From assembly GCF_900207575.1 (NCBI RefSeq), contig NZ_OAOQ01000003.1, positions 304,737 to 368,736 of the forward strand: DNA of 64,000 nt, in the 5' to 3' direction. Source of the stretch: Cereibacter ovatus. GTDB taxonomy: Bacteria; Pseudomonadota; Alphaproteobacteria; Rhodobacterales; Rhodobacteraceae. The position numbers were made by a program, and so were the translations under genes. Positions 52,109 through 63,423 of this stretch are shown in pieces. The notes below the pieces were generated by a model. The model was not told the DNA's origin. It saw only the letters and a list, made by a program, of their open reading frames with translations, and did not search any database. Position 1 is the stretch's first letter. Every line of letters starts with the position of its first letter.

Positions 52109-53029
52109 TCAGCGCAGGGCAGGAATGTCCGAGCGGTGGACACCGACGCCCGGCAGCTTGCAGCCGGTCGTCAGGCCGCAATCCTGAAGCCGAAAGGCGT
52201 CGCGACGGGCAAAAAGCGCCCGCAGAAGCCGGTTGGTCAGCGCATGGCCCGCGCGGATGCCGGTATAGCGGCCGATGATCGGCCCGCCCGCCAGCGCCAG
52301 ATCGCCCAGCGCATCCAGCATCTTGTGGCGCACGGGTTCGTCGGCATGGCGCAGACCGCCGGGGGAAAGGATTCGGTCGCCCTCGAACACCACGGCGTTT
52401 TCGAAGGTGCCACCCAGCGCAAGGCCGTTGGCGCGCATCGCATCGACGTCCTGCTGGCGGCAGAAGGTGCGGCTGTCGCACAACTCGCGCACGAAGGCGC
52501 CGTTGGCCATGTTCAGCACCTTGGCCTGACGGCCGATCGCGGCCTCGGCAAAATCGATGGCGAAATCGATCTCGAAACCCTCGGCCGGTTCAAGCCGGGC
52601 CACCGCCTCGCCGTCGCGCACCTCGATCGGCTGAAGGATGCGAATGGCGCGCACGGGTTCGGCCTGTTCGCGCAGGCCACGGGCAAGGAATGCGTCGACG
52701 AACGGCACGGACGAGCCGTCAAGGATCGGAACCTCGGGGCCGTCGATCTCGATCAGGGCGTTGTGGATGCCGCAACCGGCAAGGGCCGCCATGACATGTT
52801 CGATGGTGGAAACCGTCACGCCCGAAGGGTTGGCCACCAGCGTGCACAGCCGCGACGGCACCACCGCATCCCAGCGCGCGGGAATCAGCGCGTCGCCCGA
52901 TGTGACATCGACGCGGCGGAACCAGATCCCGTAATCAGCCGACGCGGGCTTGACCACCATATGCACCGGCGCGCCGGAATGGAGCCCGACACCGGTGAAC
53001 TTGACTGCGGATTTCAAGGTGCACTGCAC
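52109..53029 (-). CDS. lpxC: UDP-3-O-acyl-GlcNAc deacetylase LpxC, GTG start
   Basis: Zinc enzyme committing UDP-acyl-GlcNAc to lipid A synthesis. It has 306 residues. Zinc ligands are the His in STIEHVMAAL near 78 and the His/Asp in RHKMLDALGDLAL near 234-238. VGLHSGAPVHMVVKPA is the N-terminal signature. The start is taken as GTG 53029 (reading MQCTLKSAVKF) because AAAGGAAAC lies just upstream and this fits the family; an in-frame ATG at 53122 would add 31 Arg-rich residues. It follows ftsZ, separated by a terminator. Confidence 0.95.
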   Translation of the reverse strand: MQCTLKSAVKFTGVGLHSGAPVHMVVKPASADYGIWFRRVDVTSGDALIPARWDAVVPSRLCTLVANPSGVTVSTIEHVMAALAGCGIHNALIEIDGPEVPILDGSSVPFVDAFLARGLREQAEPVRAIRILQPIEVRDGEAVARLEPAEGFEIDFAIDFAEAAIGRQAKVLNMANGAFVRELCDSRTFCRQQDVDAMRANGLALGGTFENAVVFEGDRILSPGGLRHADEPVRHKMLDALGDLALAGGPIIGRYTGIRAGHALTNRLLRALFARRDAFRLQDCGLTTGCKLPGVGVHRSDIPALR

Positions 53030-53204
53030 GGCCTGTTTCCTTTCCGGATTAACGTCCGGTTCACGCCGACGGGTTCGGGCCCGCCTTCGCATTGTGAGGT
53101 AAAGTGTCGCGCGTCTCATCACAATTCACTCTTTGTGACGGCTTGTAACAGACCGGCCGGAAAGCCGCCGACACTGCAAGACCCGACCACAAGATACTGT
53201 TTCA

Positions 53205-53237
53205 ACAATAAAAAAGGCCCGGGCAATCCGGACCTTT
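53205..53237 (-). terminator. ftsZ intrinsic terminator
   Basis: On the minus strand AAAGGTCCGG and CCGGGCCTTT (one mismatch) form a 10-bp hairpin with loop ATTGC, followed by TTTATTG. It ends the division cluster transcript before lpxC. Confidence 0.85.
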
Positions 53238-53258
53238 CAATCTTGACATGTGAACGGA

Positions 53259-54881
53259 TCAGTTCGCTTGCCGGCGCAGGAAAGCCGGGATTTCGATCCG
53301 CTCCTGATCGGCCGACAGTTCCGGCTCGTCATCGTAGGACGTGACGGGCGGCTGCGGGCGGGCGACCGGGGCCCGTTCGGGCTGGCCTTCGCCATGGCCC
53401 GCCATGCGGTTGATCAACGAACCGATGCCAAAGCGCGGCTTGTCGGCGGCACCCGCGGCGGGGCGCTGAACCGGGGCCGCGGGGCGCTGCTGGCCGGTGG
53501 CCATGCCGGGGCGCGCGGCCTGCGCCTGCTGCGCGGGGGTCTTGGCGACGGCGGCCTGAAGCCGGGCCAGCGCCTCGGGCGACGGGGCGCCCGGGGCACG
53601 CGGGCGCGGCGCCACGAAAGCGGCGGCGTCCTGCTCGTGCGAGGCGACTGCGCGCTGCTGCGGCTGGGCCTGCGGGCGGTAGGCCGGCGGCGGAACCTCA
53701 TCCTCGTCGGCGTAATGGTCGGTGTCGTAGGACTGGCCGGCGTGGGGGTCGAACAGGCTGGCGGCGGGTTCGACCGGGGCGGGCTGGGGCGCGACGGCGG
53801 CGGGTTGCACCACCTCGCGGCGCGGCGCGGGCGCCGGTTCCGGCGCCGAGAAGCTGGACGGCAGCGGCGCCGCCATCGAGCGCCGCGGCACCGGAATTTC
53901 CAACGCGGGCTTGGTGGCGTCGATGCCGGTGGCCACGACCGAAACCCGGATCATCCCCTCCATCGCGGGATCCAGCGTCGAGCCGACGATGATGTTGGCA
54001 TCCGGGTCCACCTTGTCGCGGATGACATTGGCGGCCTCGTCCAGCTCGAACAGGGTCAGATCATAGCCGCCGGTGATGTTGATCAGCACACCCTTGGCAC
54101 CATGCAGGCTGATTTCATCCAGCAGCGGATTGGCGATGGCCTTTTCGGCGGCTTGCAGCGCGCGGTCTTCACCCACGGCCTCGCCGGTGCCCATCATGGC
54201 CTTGCCCATCTCGTCCATCACGGCGCGGACGTCGGCGAAGTCGAGGTTGATCAGGCCCGGCCGCACCATCAGGTCGGTCACGCCCTTCACGCCCTGATAC
54301 AGCACGTCGTCGGCCATGGCGAAGGCTTCGGTAAAGGTCGTGCGCTCATTGGCCAGCCGGAACAGGTTCTGGTTCGGGATGATGATCAGCGTATCGACCA
54401 CCTTTTGCAGCGCGTCGATGCCTTCCTCGGCCTGACGCATCCGCTTGGCGCCTTCGAACTGGAACGGCTTGGTCACCACGCCCACGGTCAGCACGCCAAG
54501 CTCGCGCGCGGCCTGCGCGATGATCGGCGCGGCGCCGGTGCCGGTGCCGCCGCCCATGCCGGCGGTGATGAAGCACATATGCGCGCCGGCAAGGTGATCG
54601 ACGATCTCTTCAATCGTTTCTTCGGCGGCGGCGGCACCGACCGAGGGACGCGCGCCCGCGCCCAGACCTTCGGTGACCTTCACCCCCATCTGGATCTTCG
54701 CGGTCGCCCGGCTTTGTTGCAGCGCCTGCGCGTCGGTGTTCGCCACCACGAACTCGACGCCTTCAAGCTGCTGCTCGATCATGTTGTTCACGGCATTGCC
54801 GCCGGCCCCGCCCACACCGAACACGGTGATGCGCGGCTTCAGCTCTTCACGCGAGTTGTTCATCATGAGGTTGAGTGCCAT
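53259..54881 (-). CDS. ftsZ: Cell division protein FtsZ
   Basis: Tubulin-like GTPase forming the Z ring. It has 540 residues, long because of a Pro/Ala/Gln-rich linker of about 180 residues (from about 335) typical of alphaproteobacteria. [20 protein letters not shown] starts the GTPase; [12 protein letters not shown] near 107 is the G-box; DFADVRAVM follows. The C-terminal [16 protein letters not shown] is the conserved peptide that binds FtsA, after a second conserved block [17 protein letters not shown] 54881 follows AGGCGGA. A gap of 180 bp separates it from ftsA. Confidence 0.97.
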   Translation of the reverse strand: MALNLMMNNSREELKPRITVFGVGGAGGNAVNNMIEQQLEGVEFVVANTDAQALQQSRATAKIQMGVKVTEGLGAGARPSVGAAAAEETIEEIVDHLAGAHMCFITAGMGGGTGTGAAPIIAQAARELGVLTVGVVTKPFQFEGAKRMRQAEEGIDALQKVVDTLIIIPNQNLFRLANERTTFTEAFAMADDVLYQGVKGVTDLMVRPGLINLDFADVRAVMDEMGKAMMGTGEAVGEDRALQAAEKAIANPLLDEISLHGAKGVLINITGGYDLTLFELDEAANVIRDKVDPDANIIVGSTLDPAMEGMIRVSVVATGIDATKPALEIPVPRRSMAAPLPSSFSAPEPAPAPRREVVQPAAVAPQPAPVEPAASLFDPHAGQSYDTDHYADEDEVPPPAYRPQAQPQQRAVASHEQDAAAFVAPRPRAPGAPSPEALARLQAAVAKTPAQQAQAARPGMATGQQRPAAPVQRPAAGAADKPRFGIGSLINRMAGHGEGQPERAPVARPQPPVTSYDDEPELSADQERIEIPAFLRRQAN

Positions 54882-55061
54882 TGCCAATCCGCCTGCTTTT
54901 CGTTGTCCCGTGGCGCTTTTCGGCAGCGCCCTTTCCGCATTAGGTCGAACTTTACCGGCAGACGCCGGCAACGTCACCAAAAAAAGGCCAAACGCCCACA
55001 AAATATGGACGCGGCAGACACCGCATAAGCGGTATTTCGCTGGCGACGCAGGATCTGGGGG

Positions 55062-56396
55062 TTACCAGTTGTCCTTGAACCACTTGATCGCCCTTTTCAG
55101 CGAACGGGCCGGATAACGCTCGGCCGGAATGTCGAAATCCCACCACTCATCCTGCGGATGCGCGGCGAACAGGCACAGCCCCACCGCCGAGGAAAACGCC
55201 GGCCCCGACACCTGCTGCGGCAGGCCCTGCACCCGCAAGGGCCGACCCAGCCGGACCCGCTGGCCAAGGATTCGCGCGGCCAGACCGTCAAGGCCCGGGA
55301 TCTGGCTGCCGCCGCCGGTGATGACGATCTGCTGGCTGGGCAGATGTTCGAACCCGGCCGCATCCAGCCGGGCGCGGGCCTCTTCAAGGATTTCCTCGAC
55401 CCGCGGGCGCATGATGCCGATCAGTTCGGTCCGGCTGACGGTGCGCCGGTCCTTGTCCCAGTCGCCGGTATCGGCGCCGATGTCGATCATCTCGCGGTCG
55501 TCCATGCCGGTGGCGACCACGCCGCCGTGCAGGGTCTTGATCTTCTCGGCGGTGGCCATCGGAACCTGAAGCCCCTTCGAGATGTCCGAGGTCACATGAT
55601 CCCCGCCCATCCGCACCGAATCCGCAAAGATCATGTGCTTCTTGATGAAGATCGAAATCCCGGTCGAGCCGCCGCCCAGATCGATGCAGGCGGCCCCCAG
55701 TTCCTGTTCGTCCTCGACAAGGCTGGACACGCCCGAGACATAGGCAGACGACGCGATCCCGGCCAGTTCCAGATCACACCGCTTGATGCAGTAAAGCAGG
55801 TTCTGGATCACCCCCGCCTCGACCGTCAGAAGGTGCATGTCGACCGACAGACGGTTGCCGATCTGGCCACGCGGATCGCCAAGGCCGGTGCGATGATCCA
55901 GCGCGAAGTTCACCGGCTGGGCGTGCAGAACCTCGCGGCCGGGACCGATGTCGGGCACCTCGCAGGCGGCCAGAACGCGCGCCACGTCCTGTTCGGTCAC
56001 CACCGAATCCTGCAACTCCCACTCGCCGGCCAGACCATAGCTGCGCGGCTCGGCCCCCGAGAAACAGGCGATGACGTGATCGACCCGCACATTCGCCATC
56101 TTCTGCGCCGCCTGCACGGCGGTGCGGATCGCGCGCTCGGTCTCGTTCATCACCGAGATTTCACCGAAATGCACGCCGCGCGACCGGGTGGTGGCGGCCC
56201 CGATCACCCGGAACGAGGATTGCCCCGCCATCGGCCCCACGCCGTCATTCTCGCGCAGCCGGTCCGGCCCGTCGAAGCGCAGGATCAGGCAGGTGATCTT
56301 GGACGAACCCACGTCCAGAATGGCAATCACGCCCCGCTGCATGGCGGCGCGACGCATGTTCCTCATGGCGCGCTGGGACTGGTAAAGATCGGTCAT
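55062..56396 (-). CDS. ftsA: Cell division protein FtsA
   Basis: Actin-like protein anchoring FtsZ to the membrane. It has 444 residues. AILDVGSSKITCLILRFDG is the phosphate-1 strand; HVIACFSGAEPRSYGLAGEW lies in the 1C domain; ACIDLGGGSTGISIFIKKHM is phosphate-2; QQIVITGGGSQIPGLDGLA is the adenosine motif. The C-terminal LKRAIKWFKDNW is the amphipathic membrane-targeting helix. The start overlaps the ftsQ stop (ATGA). Confidence 0.97.
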   Translation of the reverse strand: MTDLYQSQRAMRNMRRAAMQRGVIAILDVGSSKITCLILRFDGPDRLRENDGVGPMAGQSSFRVIGAATTRSRGVHFGEISVMNETERAIRTAVQAAQKMANVRVDHVIACFSGAEPRSYGLAGEWELQDSVVTEQDVARVLAACEVPDIGPGREVLHAQPVNFALDHRTGLGDPRGQIGNRLSVDMHLLTVEAGVIQNLLYCIKRCDLELAGIASSAYVSGVSSLVEDEQELGAACIDLGGGSTGISIFIKKHMIFADSVRMGGDHVTSDISKGLQVPMATAEKIKTLHGGVVATGMDDREMIDIGADTGDWDKDRRTVSRTELIGIMRPRVEEILEEARARLDAAGFEHLPSQQIVITGGGSQIPGLDGLAARILGQRVRLGRPLRVQGLPQQVSGPAFSSAVGLCLFAAHPQDEWWDFDIPAERYPARSLKRAIKWFKDNW

Positions 56397-57277
56397 AGGT
56401 CGCTTCCACTTGTATCGAGGCCACGGGCACGGCGGATCTCGGCCAGCGCATAGGGCGCCAGACGCAGAACGGGGCGGTCTCTCAGGCGCAGGTCCACCGC
56501 GATCACATCGCGATCCAGAAGGTCTTGCGCTTCATCCAGCGCGATCATCCGCTCCAGCGCGACCACGGGCTCGGTCACCGGCAACAGGATGCGCTGGCCA
56601 CGGTCAAGCACCACATCCCAGCGCCGCTCGCCCATGCGGACAAGGCCGCGGATGCGCGGCAGGATCGGCTTGGCCGCGGCAAGGATTTCCAGCGCCTCGG
56701 GCACCGCCAGTTCGGCGCCGTCGCCCGCGATCACCGGCAGGTCCGACCGCTCGTTGCGGAAGGCAAGGTTGTCCACACGGCGGCCGGTTTCATCCAGCAG
56801 CACAAGCCCGGTGCCGCGACGCCAGATCAGGGCCGGCTCGCGCTCGGTCACGCGCACTTCCAGCACGCCGCCCGACCGCACCCGGATTTCGGCGGCAGCC
56901 ACCGCGTCGATGGTTTCGATCCGCGCGCGGGCGGCAGCAAGGTCGATGTCGAACGAGCTGACCGGCAGCTTCAACCCCAGCGTGGCGCGAATACGCTCGG
57001 ACAGCTCGACCGAAGCACCATCGACCGACAGAGCCGTGACCATGAACTCCGGGCGCTGCTGGAAGCTGTCGACGATGCCGGCGAAGACACCCGTGATCGC
57101 CGCGCGGCGATCGGCGCTGGCAAGGACGGCGGCGATGATCGTGACGGCCAGCAGCGACGGCGCCCCCACCCGCAGCGCGGCACGGAACGCGGGCGTCAGC
57201 CACAGGCGCTGCGCACGATAGGCCCAGCGCGAGGGCGCGGGGTCGCGACGGACAGGGCGTGCGCCTAACGGTTGCAT
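56393..57277 (-). CDS. ftsQ: Cell division protein FtsQ
   Basis: Single-pass divisome protein connecting early and late division proteins. It has 294 residues. A short cytoplasmic Arg-rich tail leads to one membrane helix ([17 protein letters not shown]); the periplasmic POTRA domain starts near 75 ([20 protein letters not shown]) and is followed by the beta domain ([34 protein letters not shown]). ATG 57277 is chosen because it gives a normal cytoplasmic tail. It overlaps ddl by 13 bp and ftsA by 4 bp. Confidence 0.95.
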   Translation of the reverse strand: MQPLGARPVRRDPAPSRWAYRAQRLWLTPAFRAALRVGAPSLLAVTIIAAVLASADRRAAITGVFAGIVDSFQQRPEFMVTALSVDGASVELSERIRATLGLKLPVSSFDIDLAAARARIETIDAVAAAEIRVRSGGVLEVRVTEREPALIWRRGTGLVLLDETGRRVDNLAFRNERSDLPVIAGDGAELAVPEALEILAAAKPILPRIRGLVRMGERRWDVVLDRGQRILLPVTEPVVALERMIALDEAQDLLDRDVIAVDLRLRDRPVLRLAPYALAEIRRARGLDTSGSDL

Positions 57278-58188
57278 GAGGCATCCTCGACAATCCAGGC
57301 GCACAGCTCGGGGAACGGGATGCCGCAATGGGCCGCCTGTTCGGGCGAAAGCGAGGTCGGCGTCATGCCGGGCTGGGTGTTGGTTTCCAGCAGGATCAGG
57401 CCCGCCAGCCCCCGCGCCTCGTCCCAGCGGAAATCAGTGCGGCTGATCCCGCGGCAGCCCAGCGCCCGGTGGGCGCGCAGCGCATGATCCAGACAGGCCG
57501 CCGTGATCTCGGCCGGCAGGTCGGCAGGCACCACATGATGCGACCCGCCGGGGGTGTATTTCGCATCATAGTCATACCAGCCCGTGGTCACGATGTCGGT
57601 GACGCACAGCGGGCGGTCGCCCATCACCGTCACCGTCAGTTCACGGCCGGGGGCGTAGGTTTCGACCATCACCGTTTCCGGCATGTCGGGGGCCAGTTGC
57701 GGCGGGGCATCGCCCGCATCCATCACCAGATAGACGCCCACCGACGAGCCCTCGTTGTTGGGCTTGACCACATAGGGCGGCGGCAGGACATGGCGGCTGC
57801 GCACATCCGACGCGGCCGCCAGCCGGCTTTCCACCACCGGCAGGCCGGCCGCGACAAAGGCATCCTTGGCGCGGGCTTTGTCCATCGCCAGGGCCGAGGC
57901 CAGCACCCCCGAATGGGTATAGGGAATGCGCAGCCATTCCAGCAGGCCCTGCACGCAGCCATCCTCGCCCCAGCGGCCGTGAAGCGCGTTGAAGGCGGCG
58001 TCGGGCTTCAGATCGGACAGCACGCGGGCGAGGTCGGGGCCGGCATCGACCTCGGTCACCTCATATCCTGCTTCCCGCAAGGCTGCCGCGCATGCGCGCC
58101 CGGAGACAAGCGACACCTGCCGCTCGGCAGAGGGACCGCCCATCAGAACCGCAACCCTGGGGAATGCCCTGCCGGACAGTTCCGCCAT
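57265..58188 (-). CDS. ddl: D-alanine-D-alanine ligase
   Basis: Joins two D-alanines with ATP for the peptidoglycan stem peptide. It has 307 residues, the Ddl B-type length. [19 protein letters not shown] is the N-terminal signature, [16 protein letters not shown] binds the first D-Ala, [18 protein letters not shown] is the ATP grasp, and [16 protein letters not shown] holds the metal and phosphate ligands. ATG 58188 ([12 protein letters not shown]) is chosen over an in-frame start 18 bases upstream. It lies 41 bp after murB, with a TAA microsatellite between. Confidence 0.96.
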   Translation of the reverse strand: MAELSGRAFPRVAVLMGGPSAERQVSLVSGRACAAALREAGYEVTEVDAGPDLARVLSDLKPDAAFNALHGRWGEDGCVQGLLEWLRIPYTHSGVLASALAMDKARAKDAFVAAGLPVVESRLAAASDVRSRHVLPPPYVVKPNNEGSSVGVYLVMDAGDAPPQLAPDMPETVMVETYAPGRELTVTVMGDRPLCVTDIVTTGWYDYDAKYTPGGSHHVVPADLPAEITAACLDHALRAHRALGCRGISRTDFRWDEARGLAGLILLETNTQPGMTPTSLSPEQAAHCGIPFPELCAWIVEDASCNR

Positions 58189-58229
58189 GTATCTCTTCCG
58201 CCTCAAGCCGCGCCATGGGCGCGTTATTA

Positions 58230-59156
58230 TTATTGTTTGTTAACGGGCGGTTCGCCCACCCGCATGATTTCCCACTCTAGCCGGATTCCGGATGTTTGGA
58301 AAACCCTTTTTCGGACCTCCTCGCCCAATCCTTCCAGATCGGCCGCGGTGGCGCCCCCGGTGTTGATGAGAAAGTTGGAATGCATCTGACTTATCTGCGC
58401 GCCGCCAAGCCGGGCGCCGCGCATCCCGGCGTCGTCGATGACCTTCCACGCCTTCAATTCATGGCTGTCGTCGGCCCGCCCGGTCGACGAGAAGCCCGCC
58501 GGATTGCGGAAGGTGGACCCGGCGCTGCGGTCTTTCGTGGGCTGGCTGGCGTCGCGTTTCGCGATCTGGTCATCCATTTTCCGGGCCAGATCGGCGGGAT
58601 CGCCCGGGTCGGCGCGAAAGGTGGCCTCGGTGATGATCCAGCCTTCGGGAAGGTTGCTGTGGCGGTAGGAAAGCTGAAGATCGGCAGCCGGCAGCACCAT
58701 CGCCTCGCCGGTCCGCGTCACGACCTGAACCGACACCAGATGGTCGGCGACATAGGCGCCATAGCAGCCCGCGTTCATCCGCACCGCGCCGCCGATGGTG
58801 CCGGGGATGGTGCGCAGGAAGGTCAGATCGCGCCCGGCCTCGGCCGCACGGCGCGCAACATGGGCGTCCAGCGCCGCGGCGCCGGCGATCACCTGCCCGC
58901 CCTCGACCCGGATCGCGTTGAAGCCCCGCCCCAGCCGGATCACCACCGCGCGAAGCCCGCCGTCGCGCACGATCAGGTTCGATCCGACCCCCATCGGGAA
59001 CACGGTCACCGCCGGGTCAAGCGCGGCAAGAAAGGCGCAAAGGTCGGCCTGATCGGCGGGCTGGAACAGCCAGTCGGCCGGGCCGCCCACGCGCAGCCAT
59101 GTCAGATCGGCCAGCGGGCGGTGCGGGGTCAGCGTACCGCGGACGGGCGGCATCAT
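58230..59156 (-). CDS. murB: UDP-N-acetylenolpyruvoylglucosamine reductase MurB
   Basis: FAD enzyme reducing enolpyruvyl-UDP-GlcNAc to UDP-MurNAc. It has 308 residues, type II MurB (no Tyr loop). [20 protein letters not shown] binds [23 protein letters not shown] and [20 protein letters not shown] follow, and [13 protein letters not shown] holds the catalytic Ser near 212. The start is ATG 59156 with a second in-frame ATG directly after; it overlaps the DUF2484 stop. Its TAA stop is followed by two more in-frame TAA codons. Confidence 0.96.
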   Translation of the reverse strand: MMPPVRGTLTPHRPLADLTWLRVGGPADWLFQPADQADLCAFLAALDPAVTVFPMGVGSNLIVRDGGLRAVVIRLGRGFNAIRVEGGQVIAGAAALDAHVARRAAEAGRDLTFLRTIPGTIGGAVRMNAGCYGAYVADHLVSVQVVTRTGEAMVLPAADLQLSYRHSNLPEGWIITEATFRADPGDPADLARKMDDQIAKRDASQPTKDRSAGSTFRNPAGFSSTGRADDSHELKAWKVIDDAGMRGARLGGAQISQMHSNFLINTGGATAADLEGLGEEVRKRVFQTSGIRLEWEIMRVGEPPVNKQ

Positions 59157-59407
59157 TCGACATGCCCCGGCAGATGGCGCCGCACCCAGCGCCAAAGGTG
59201 GATCAGCGGCCAGCGCAGGATCGAGGCACCGGCGGCGATCGCGGCCATCCCCCAGAACGGGCCGTTCTGGTAGGTGACCCAGCCCGCCAGCGGAATCCCC
59301 GCCACGACCAGCCCCGCAGCCCCCGGCCCATGCACCCGCCGCGGCAGCAGCGCAATGCCCGAGGCCACCACGATCCAGCCGAAAAAGGCCATCATCGATC
59401 CGGTCAT
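59153..59407 (-). CDS. DUF2484 small membrane protein (second copy)
   Basis: Inner-membrane protein of 84 residues with hydrophobic segments [35 protein letters not shown] and [27 protein letters not shown] is a basic C-terminal tail. It overlaps the gene on each side by 4 bp (ATGA). Recognised as DUF2484, which in Rhodobacteraceae lies between murC and murB; the pair here probably came from a duplication. Function unknown, but its conserved place hints at peptidoglycan or division. Confidence 0.78.
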   Translation of the reverse strand: MTGSMMAFFGWIVVASGIALLPRRVHGPGAAGLVVAGIPLAGWVTYQNGPFWGMAAIAAGASILRWPLIHLWRWVRRHLPGHVE

Positions 59408-59637
59408 GCCCACCCCCGCCGCAAGGCCGCCGCCAGCGGGCGGCGGAAGATCGAGCCCGCGGCCAGAAGCCCCGCGCCCGCCGCACCCGCACCATGCGCC
59501 CCGGCCAGCGTGGCCAGCAGCGGCAGCGCCAGCACCGCCAGAACCACCCCCGGCAGGATCTGCGCCCGCATCGGCAAAAGCGCCGTGATCGCGGCCGCGA
59601 TCACCCAGAGGCACGAAAGAAGCAGGGGCGTTGTCAT
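59404..59637 (-). CDS. DUF2484 small membrane protein (first copy)
   Basis: Inner-membrane protein of 77 residues: [20 protein letters not shown] is the first helix, [20 protein letters not shown] the second, [18 protein letters not shown] the third, with a basic end (ALRRGWA). ATG 59637 is preferred to a TTG six bases upstream. It begins 14 bp after murC and overlaps its paralogue-like neighbour by 4 bp. Same family as the next gene although the sequences have diverged. No function known. Confidence 0.75.
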   Translation of the reverse strand: MTTPLLLSCLWVIAAAITALLPMRAQILPGVVLAVLALPLLATLAGAHGAGAAGAGLLAAGSIFRRPLAAALRRGWA

Positions 59638-59650
59638 GCTCAACCGACCC

Positions 59651-61063
59651 TCATGCCGCCTTTCCCATCAGACGCGCGGGCAGGTTGTTTGCCCACGTCG
59701 AGATCGTGCCGGCCCCAAGGCAGACCACCATGTCGCCCGGCCGGGTCTGTTCGCGCACCAGCCGTTCAAGGTCGTCCTCGCACAGGATGGCGCGGGCGTG
59801 ACGATGGCCGTGGGCGATCAGCCCGGCCACCAGATCGTCGCGGCTGGTCCCCGGAATCGGCTCTTCGCCGGCCGAATAGACCTCGGCGATGGCGACCACA
59901 TCGGCTTCGTTGAAGCAGGTGCAGAAATCGTCGAACAGGCTGTGCAGGCGGGTATAGCGGTGCGGCTGATGCACCGCGATCACCCGTCCCTTGACCGCCT
60001 GCCGCGCGGCTTTCAGCACGGCGGCAATCTCGACCGGGTGGTGGCCGTAATCGTCGATGATGGTGACACCATTCACCTCGGCCACCTTGGTGAACCGCCG
60101 CAGCACCCCCTTGAAAGCGGCCAGCGCCTCGCGGATCTCGTCCTTTTTCATGCCGAGGTGGCGTGCCACGGCAATCGCCGCCAGCGCGTTCGAGACGTTG
60201 TGATTGCCCGGCATCGGCAAGGTCAGCCCCTCGATCACCCGGCCTTCGCCCTCGCTTTGCAGCGCCACATCGAAATGCGCGATGCCGTTTTCAAAGCGCA
60301 GGTTCACCGCCCGCACATCGGCCTGCGCGTTGAAGCCGAAGGTGACGATGCGGCGGTCGGTGACGCGGCCCACCAGCGCCTGAACCTCGGGGTGGTCGGT
60401 GCAGCAGACCGCCAGCCCGTAGAACGGGATGTTGGTCACGAAATCGTAAAAGCCCTTTTTCAGCGCCTCGAACGAGCCCCAGTGCTCCATATGCTCGGGG
60501 TCGATGTTGGTGACGATGGCGATGGTCGCCGGCAGGCGGTTGAACGAGCCGTCCGATTCGTCGGCCTCGACCACCATCCATTCGCCGGCGCCCGCCCGCG
60601 CGTTCGAGCCATAGGCATGGATCACGCCGCCGTTGATGACGGTCGGATCAAACCCGCCCTTGTCCAGCAGCGTGGCCACCATGGTCGTGGTGGTGGTCTT
60701 GCCATGCGTGCCCGCGATCGCGATGTTCGACCGCATCCGCATCAGTTCGGCCAGCATCTCGGCGCGGCGCACCACCGGAAGGCCGCGGCGGCGGGCTTCT
60801 TCCAGTTCCGGGTTGCCCTTCTTGATCGCCGAGGAAATCACCACCACCGCCGCCTCGCCAAGGTTCTCGGCGCGCTGGCCTTCGAAGAAGCTGGCGCCAA
60901 GGCCCACCAGACGGTCGGTGATCTTCGACGCCTTCGCGTCCGACCCCTGCACGCGGTAGCCCAGCGTCATCAGCACTTCGGCGATCCCCGACATGCCGAT
61001 ACCGCCGATGCCGACGAAATGGATGGGGCCGAGTTCCCCCGGCAGCTTGGTTGCGGCGTTCAT
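59651..61063 (-). CDS. murC: UDP-N-acetylmuramate-L-alanine ligase MurC
   Basis: Adds L-Ala to UDP-MurNAc with ATP. It has 470 residues. [17 protein letters not shown] is the UDP-binding loop, [18 protein letters not shown] near 118 the P-loop, [12 protein letters not shown] and [13 protein letters not shown] the metal site, and [20 protein letters not shown] the C-domain signature. It overlaps murG by 4 bp and precedes the two DUF2484 genes. Confidence 0.97.
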   Translation of the reverse strand: MNAATKLPGELGPIHFVGIGGIGMSGIAEVLMTLGYRVQGSDAKASKITDRLVGLGASFFEGQRAENLGEAAVVVISSAIKKGNPELEEARRRGLPVVRRAEMLAELMRMRSNIAIAGTHGKTTTTTMVATLLDKGGFDPTVINGGVIHAYGSNARAGAGEWMVVEADESDGSFNRLPATIAIVTNIDPEHMEHWGSFEALKKGFYDFVTNIPFYGLAVCCTDHPEVQALVGRVTDRRIVTFGFNAQADVRAVNLRFENGIAHFDVALQSEGEGRVIEGLTLPMPGNHNVSNALAAIAVARHLGMKKDEIREALAAFKGVLRRFTKVAEVNGVTIIDDYGHHPVEIAAVLKAARQAVKGRVIAVHQPHRYTRLHSLFDDFCTCFNEADVVAIAEVYSAGEEPIPGTSRDDLVAGLIAHGHRHARAILCEDDLERLVREQTRPGDMVVCLGAGTISTWANNLPARLMGKAA

Positions 61064-62154
61064 GTCTTCTTCCTTGCCAGATACTCGACCGCTTCCACCA
61101 GACGCTCGGTGGCGTCGGGGCGGCCGTAGGCCAGCGCATTGCGCGCCATCTGCCGCGCCGCCTCGGGCTGCGACAGCACCGCGGCGATTTGCGACGACAG
61201 AGCGGCGGGGTCAAGCGCGGATTCGGGGATCAGGATCGCGGCCCCGGCCTCGACCAGCCCGCGGGCGTTCGCCGTCTGGTGGTCGGCGGTGGCGGCGGCA
61301 TAGGGGATCAGGATCGACGGCCGCCCGATGATCGAGATATCGGCCACCGACGAGGCCCCCGCCCGCGAGATCACCAGTTGCGCCTCGGACAGGCGGCGGG
61401 GAATGTCGGTGAAGAAGGTCTGAACCTCGGCGATGACGCCCGCCGCATCATAGGCGCGGGTAACGCGGGCCACATCCTCGTCGCGGGCCTGATGGGCCAC
61501 GCGCAGGTGACGGCGCACGCCTTCGGGCAGGGCCGCGACGGCGGCGGGCACCACATCGGACAGGATGCGCGCGCCCTGACTGCCGCCGATCACCAGAAGG
61601 CTCATGGGATAGTCGCCCGGCACGATATAGGGCGCGGCCGCCCGTTCCAGCACCGCGGCACGAACCGGGTTGCCCGTGTGGCCGCCTTCGACATTTGCCG
61701 GCAGGTCGGTGGGCCATGTGCCGCAGCAGACCGCATCCACCCGCGGGGCGAACAGGCGGTTCACCCGGCCCAGAACGCCGTTTTGTTCATGGATCATCCG
61801 CGGCAGGCGCAACGCCACCGCCGCCGACAGCGCCGGGATCGACGGATAGCCGCCGAACCCCACCACCACCCGCGGCCGGTCGCGCAGAAAGCCCGCGATG
61901 GCCCCCGCCACACCCGCCGCGACCCGCGCAGGCACCAGCGCCTTGGCCAGCACGCCGCCACGGGCAAAGGTGGCGGAACTGACCTGTTCGATCTGGACGA
62001 CATGGGGAAAGCCCCCGGCATAGCGGGCGCCGCGGGCGTCGGTGGACAGCTTGACCCGCCAGCCGCGCCGCACCATCGCCTCGGCCAGCGCCTGCGCGGG
62101 GAACATGTGCCCCCCCGTCCCGCCCGCCGCGATCAGGAGGAGCGGTTTGCCCAT
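61060..62154 (-). CDS. murG: Lipid II synthase MurG
   Basis: Membrane-associated glycosyltransferase that adds GlcNAc to lipid I. It has 364 residues. [19 protein letters not shown] contains the first G-loop near 11-16; [19 protein letters not shown] the second; [20 protein letters not shown] the third; [20 protein letters not shown] binds UDP-GlcNAc. ftsW ends 2 bp before its start, and its own stop overlaps the murC start. Confidence 0.97.
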   Translation of the reverse strand: MGKPLLLIAAGGTGGHMFPAQALAEAMVRRGWRVKLSTDARGARYAGGFPHVVQIEQVSSATFARGGVLAKALVPARVAAGVAGAIAGFLRDRPRVVVGFGGYPSIPALSAAVALRLPRMIHEQNGVLGRVNRLFAPRVDAVCCGTWPTDLPANVEGGHTGNPVRAAVLERAAAPYIVPGDYPMSLLVIGGSQGARILSDVVPAAVAALPEGVRRHLRVAHQARDEDVARVTRAYDAAGVIAEVQTFFTDIPRRLSEAQLVISRAGASSVADISIIGRPSILIPYAAATADHQTANARGLVEAGAAILIPESALDPAALSSQIAAVLSQPEAARQMARNALAYGRPDATERLVEAVEYLARKKT

Positions 62155-62155
62155 C

Positions 62156-63322
62156 TCAGCGCCCCCGCTTGAACAGGATGTCGCCGATCTCGCCCTGTGG
62201 GCGGCTTCGCGTCATCGCAAGCAGCATCCCTACCGTGACCCCCGCCGCGATCACCGACGAGCCGCCATAGCTGACAAAGGGCAGCGTCATGCCCTTGGCC
62301 GGCAGCAGCCGCACCGCCACGCCCATGTTGATCATCGCCTGCACGCCAAAGATGCAGGCCAGCCCGGTGCCGGCCAGCCGGATGAAGGGATCACGTTCGC
62401 GCATCAGGCGGAACAGGCTGCGCACCGTCACCGTGCCGTAAAGCGCGATGATGATCAGCACGAGGATCAGGCCGTATTCCTCGGCCGCGACCGCGATGAT
62501 GAAATCGGTATGCGCGTCAGGCAGCGACCATTTCACCTGCCCCTCGCCCACGCCGACGCCAAAATAGCCGCCTTCCTGAATGGCGTTCGTAGCATAGCCC
62601 AGCTGCGTGCGCGGATCGAGATCGGGGTTCAGGAACCCGTCGATCCGGCGCGCGAAATGTTCCGACGAGTTATAGGCGAAGAAGGCGCCCGATCCGACCA
62701 GCCCCATGATGATCGCGATCAGCGTCATCGGCGCGCCGGCCACGAAATACATCACCCCCCAGCCGAACAGCACCAGCGCCGCCTGCCCGAAATCGGGCTG
62801 TAGCGCCAGAAGCAACACGATCACCGTCACCAGCCCGAACGAGATCGTCTTGCCGGGGGGGCCGTTCAACTCTTGCGCGGCCGCCATCAGCCAGGCGCCA
62901 AGGATGATGAAGCCGGGTTTCAGAAACTCGGACGGCTGGACCGATGCAAAGCCGAAGCTGAACCAGCGCACCGCGCCCTTACCGAAATCGGTGCCGAAGA
63001 ACGGCAGCAGCAACAGCGCCAGAAAGGCACCGGCAAAGCCAAGAACCCCCAGCCGGCGCACCATGTCGGGCGACATCATCGACACCGCGAACATCGCCAC
63101 CATCGCCATGCCGCCAAAGAACGCCTGCCGCTGGACGTAATAGAACGGGTCCAGCCCGTTGCGCGTCGCCAGTGGCACCGACGCCGCAAGACCCAGCAAA
63201 AGCCCGATCCCGAACAGCACAAGGATCGAGGTCAACGACCACTTGTCGATGGTGCGCCACCAACGGGGAAGAACCGGCTCGGTCGCCCGCACGGGCATGG
63301 AGCCATAGACCATCTCAGTCAT
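62156..63322 (-). CDS. ftsW: Peptidoglycan glycosyltransferase / division protein FtsW
   Basis: SEDS-family polymerase that makes septal glycan with a class b PBP. It has 388 residues and about ten membrane helices. [40 protein letters not shown] with the catalytic-region Glu/Lys, and [20 protein letters not shown] are SEDS signatures; [20 protein letters not shown] is another. ATG 63322 ([10 protein letters not shown]) is chosen over an in-frame start 27 bases upstream. In related genomes murD is usually found just before ftsW; here a GFA-family gene occupies that place. Confidence 0.95.
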   Translation of the reverse strand: MTEMVYGSMPVRATEPVLPRWWRTIDKWSLTSILVLFGIGLLLGLAASVPLATRNGLDPFYYVQRQAFFGGMAMVAMFAVSMMSPDMVRRLGVLGFAGAFLALLLLPFFGTDFGKGAVRWFSFGFASVQPSEFLKPGFIILGAWLMAAAQELNGPPGKTISFGLVTVIVLLLALQPDFGQAALVLFGWGVMYFVAGAPMTLIAIIMGLVGSGAFFAYNSSEHFARRIDGFLNPDLDPRTQLGYATNAIQEGGYFGVGVGEGQVKWSLPDAHTDFIIAVAAEEYGLILVLIIIALYGTVTVRSLFRLMRERDPFIRLAGTGLACIFGVQAMINMGVAVRLLPAKGMTLPFVSYGGSSVIAAGVTVGMLLAMTRSRPQGEIGDILFKRGR

Positions 63323-63423
63323 GGGTGAAATCCGCCTGCACTGCCTCATCCGCCCGTTTTCCGGGTCTCATGCAAACTTTAGCCAAATCTGTGGCTCAAG
63401 GCCAGCGGAAAGGCTGGGCGCGA

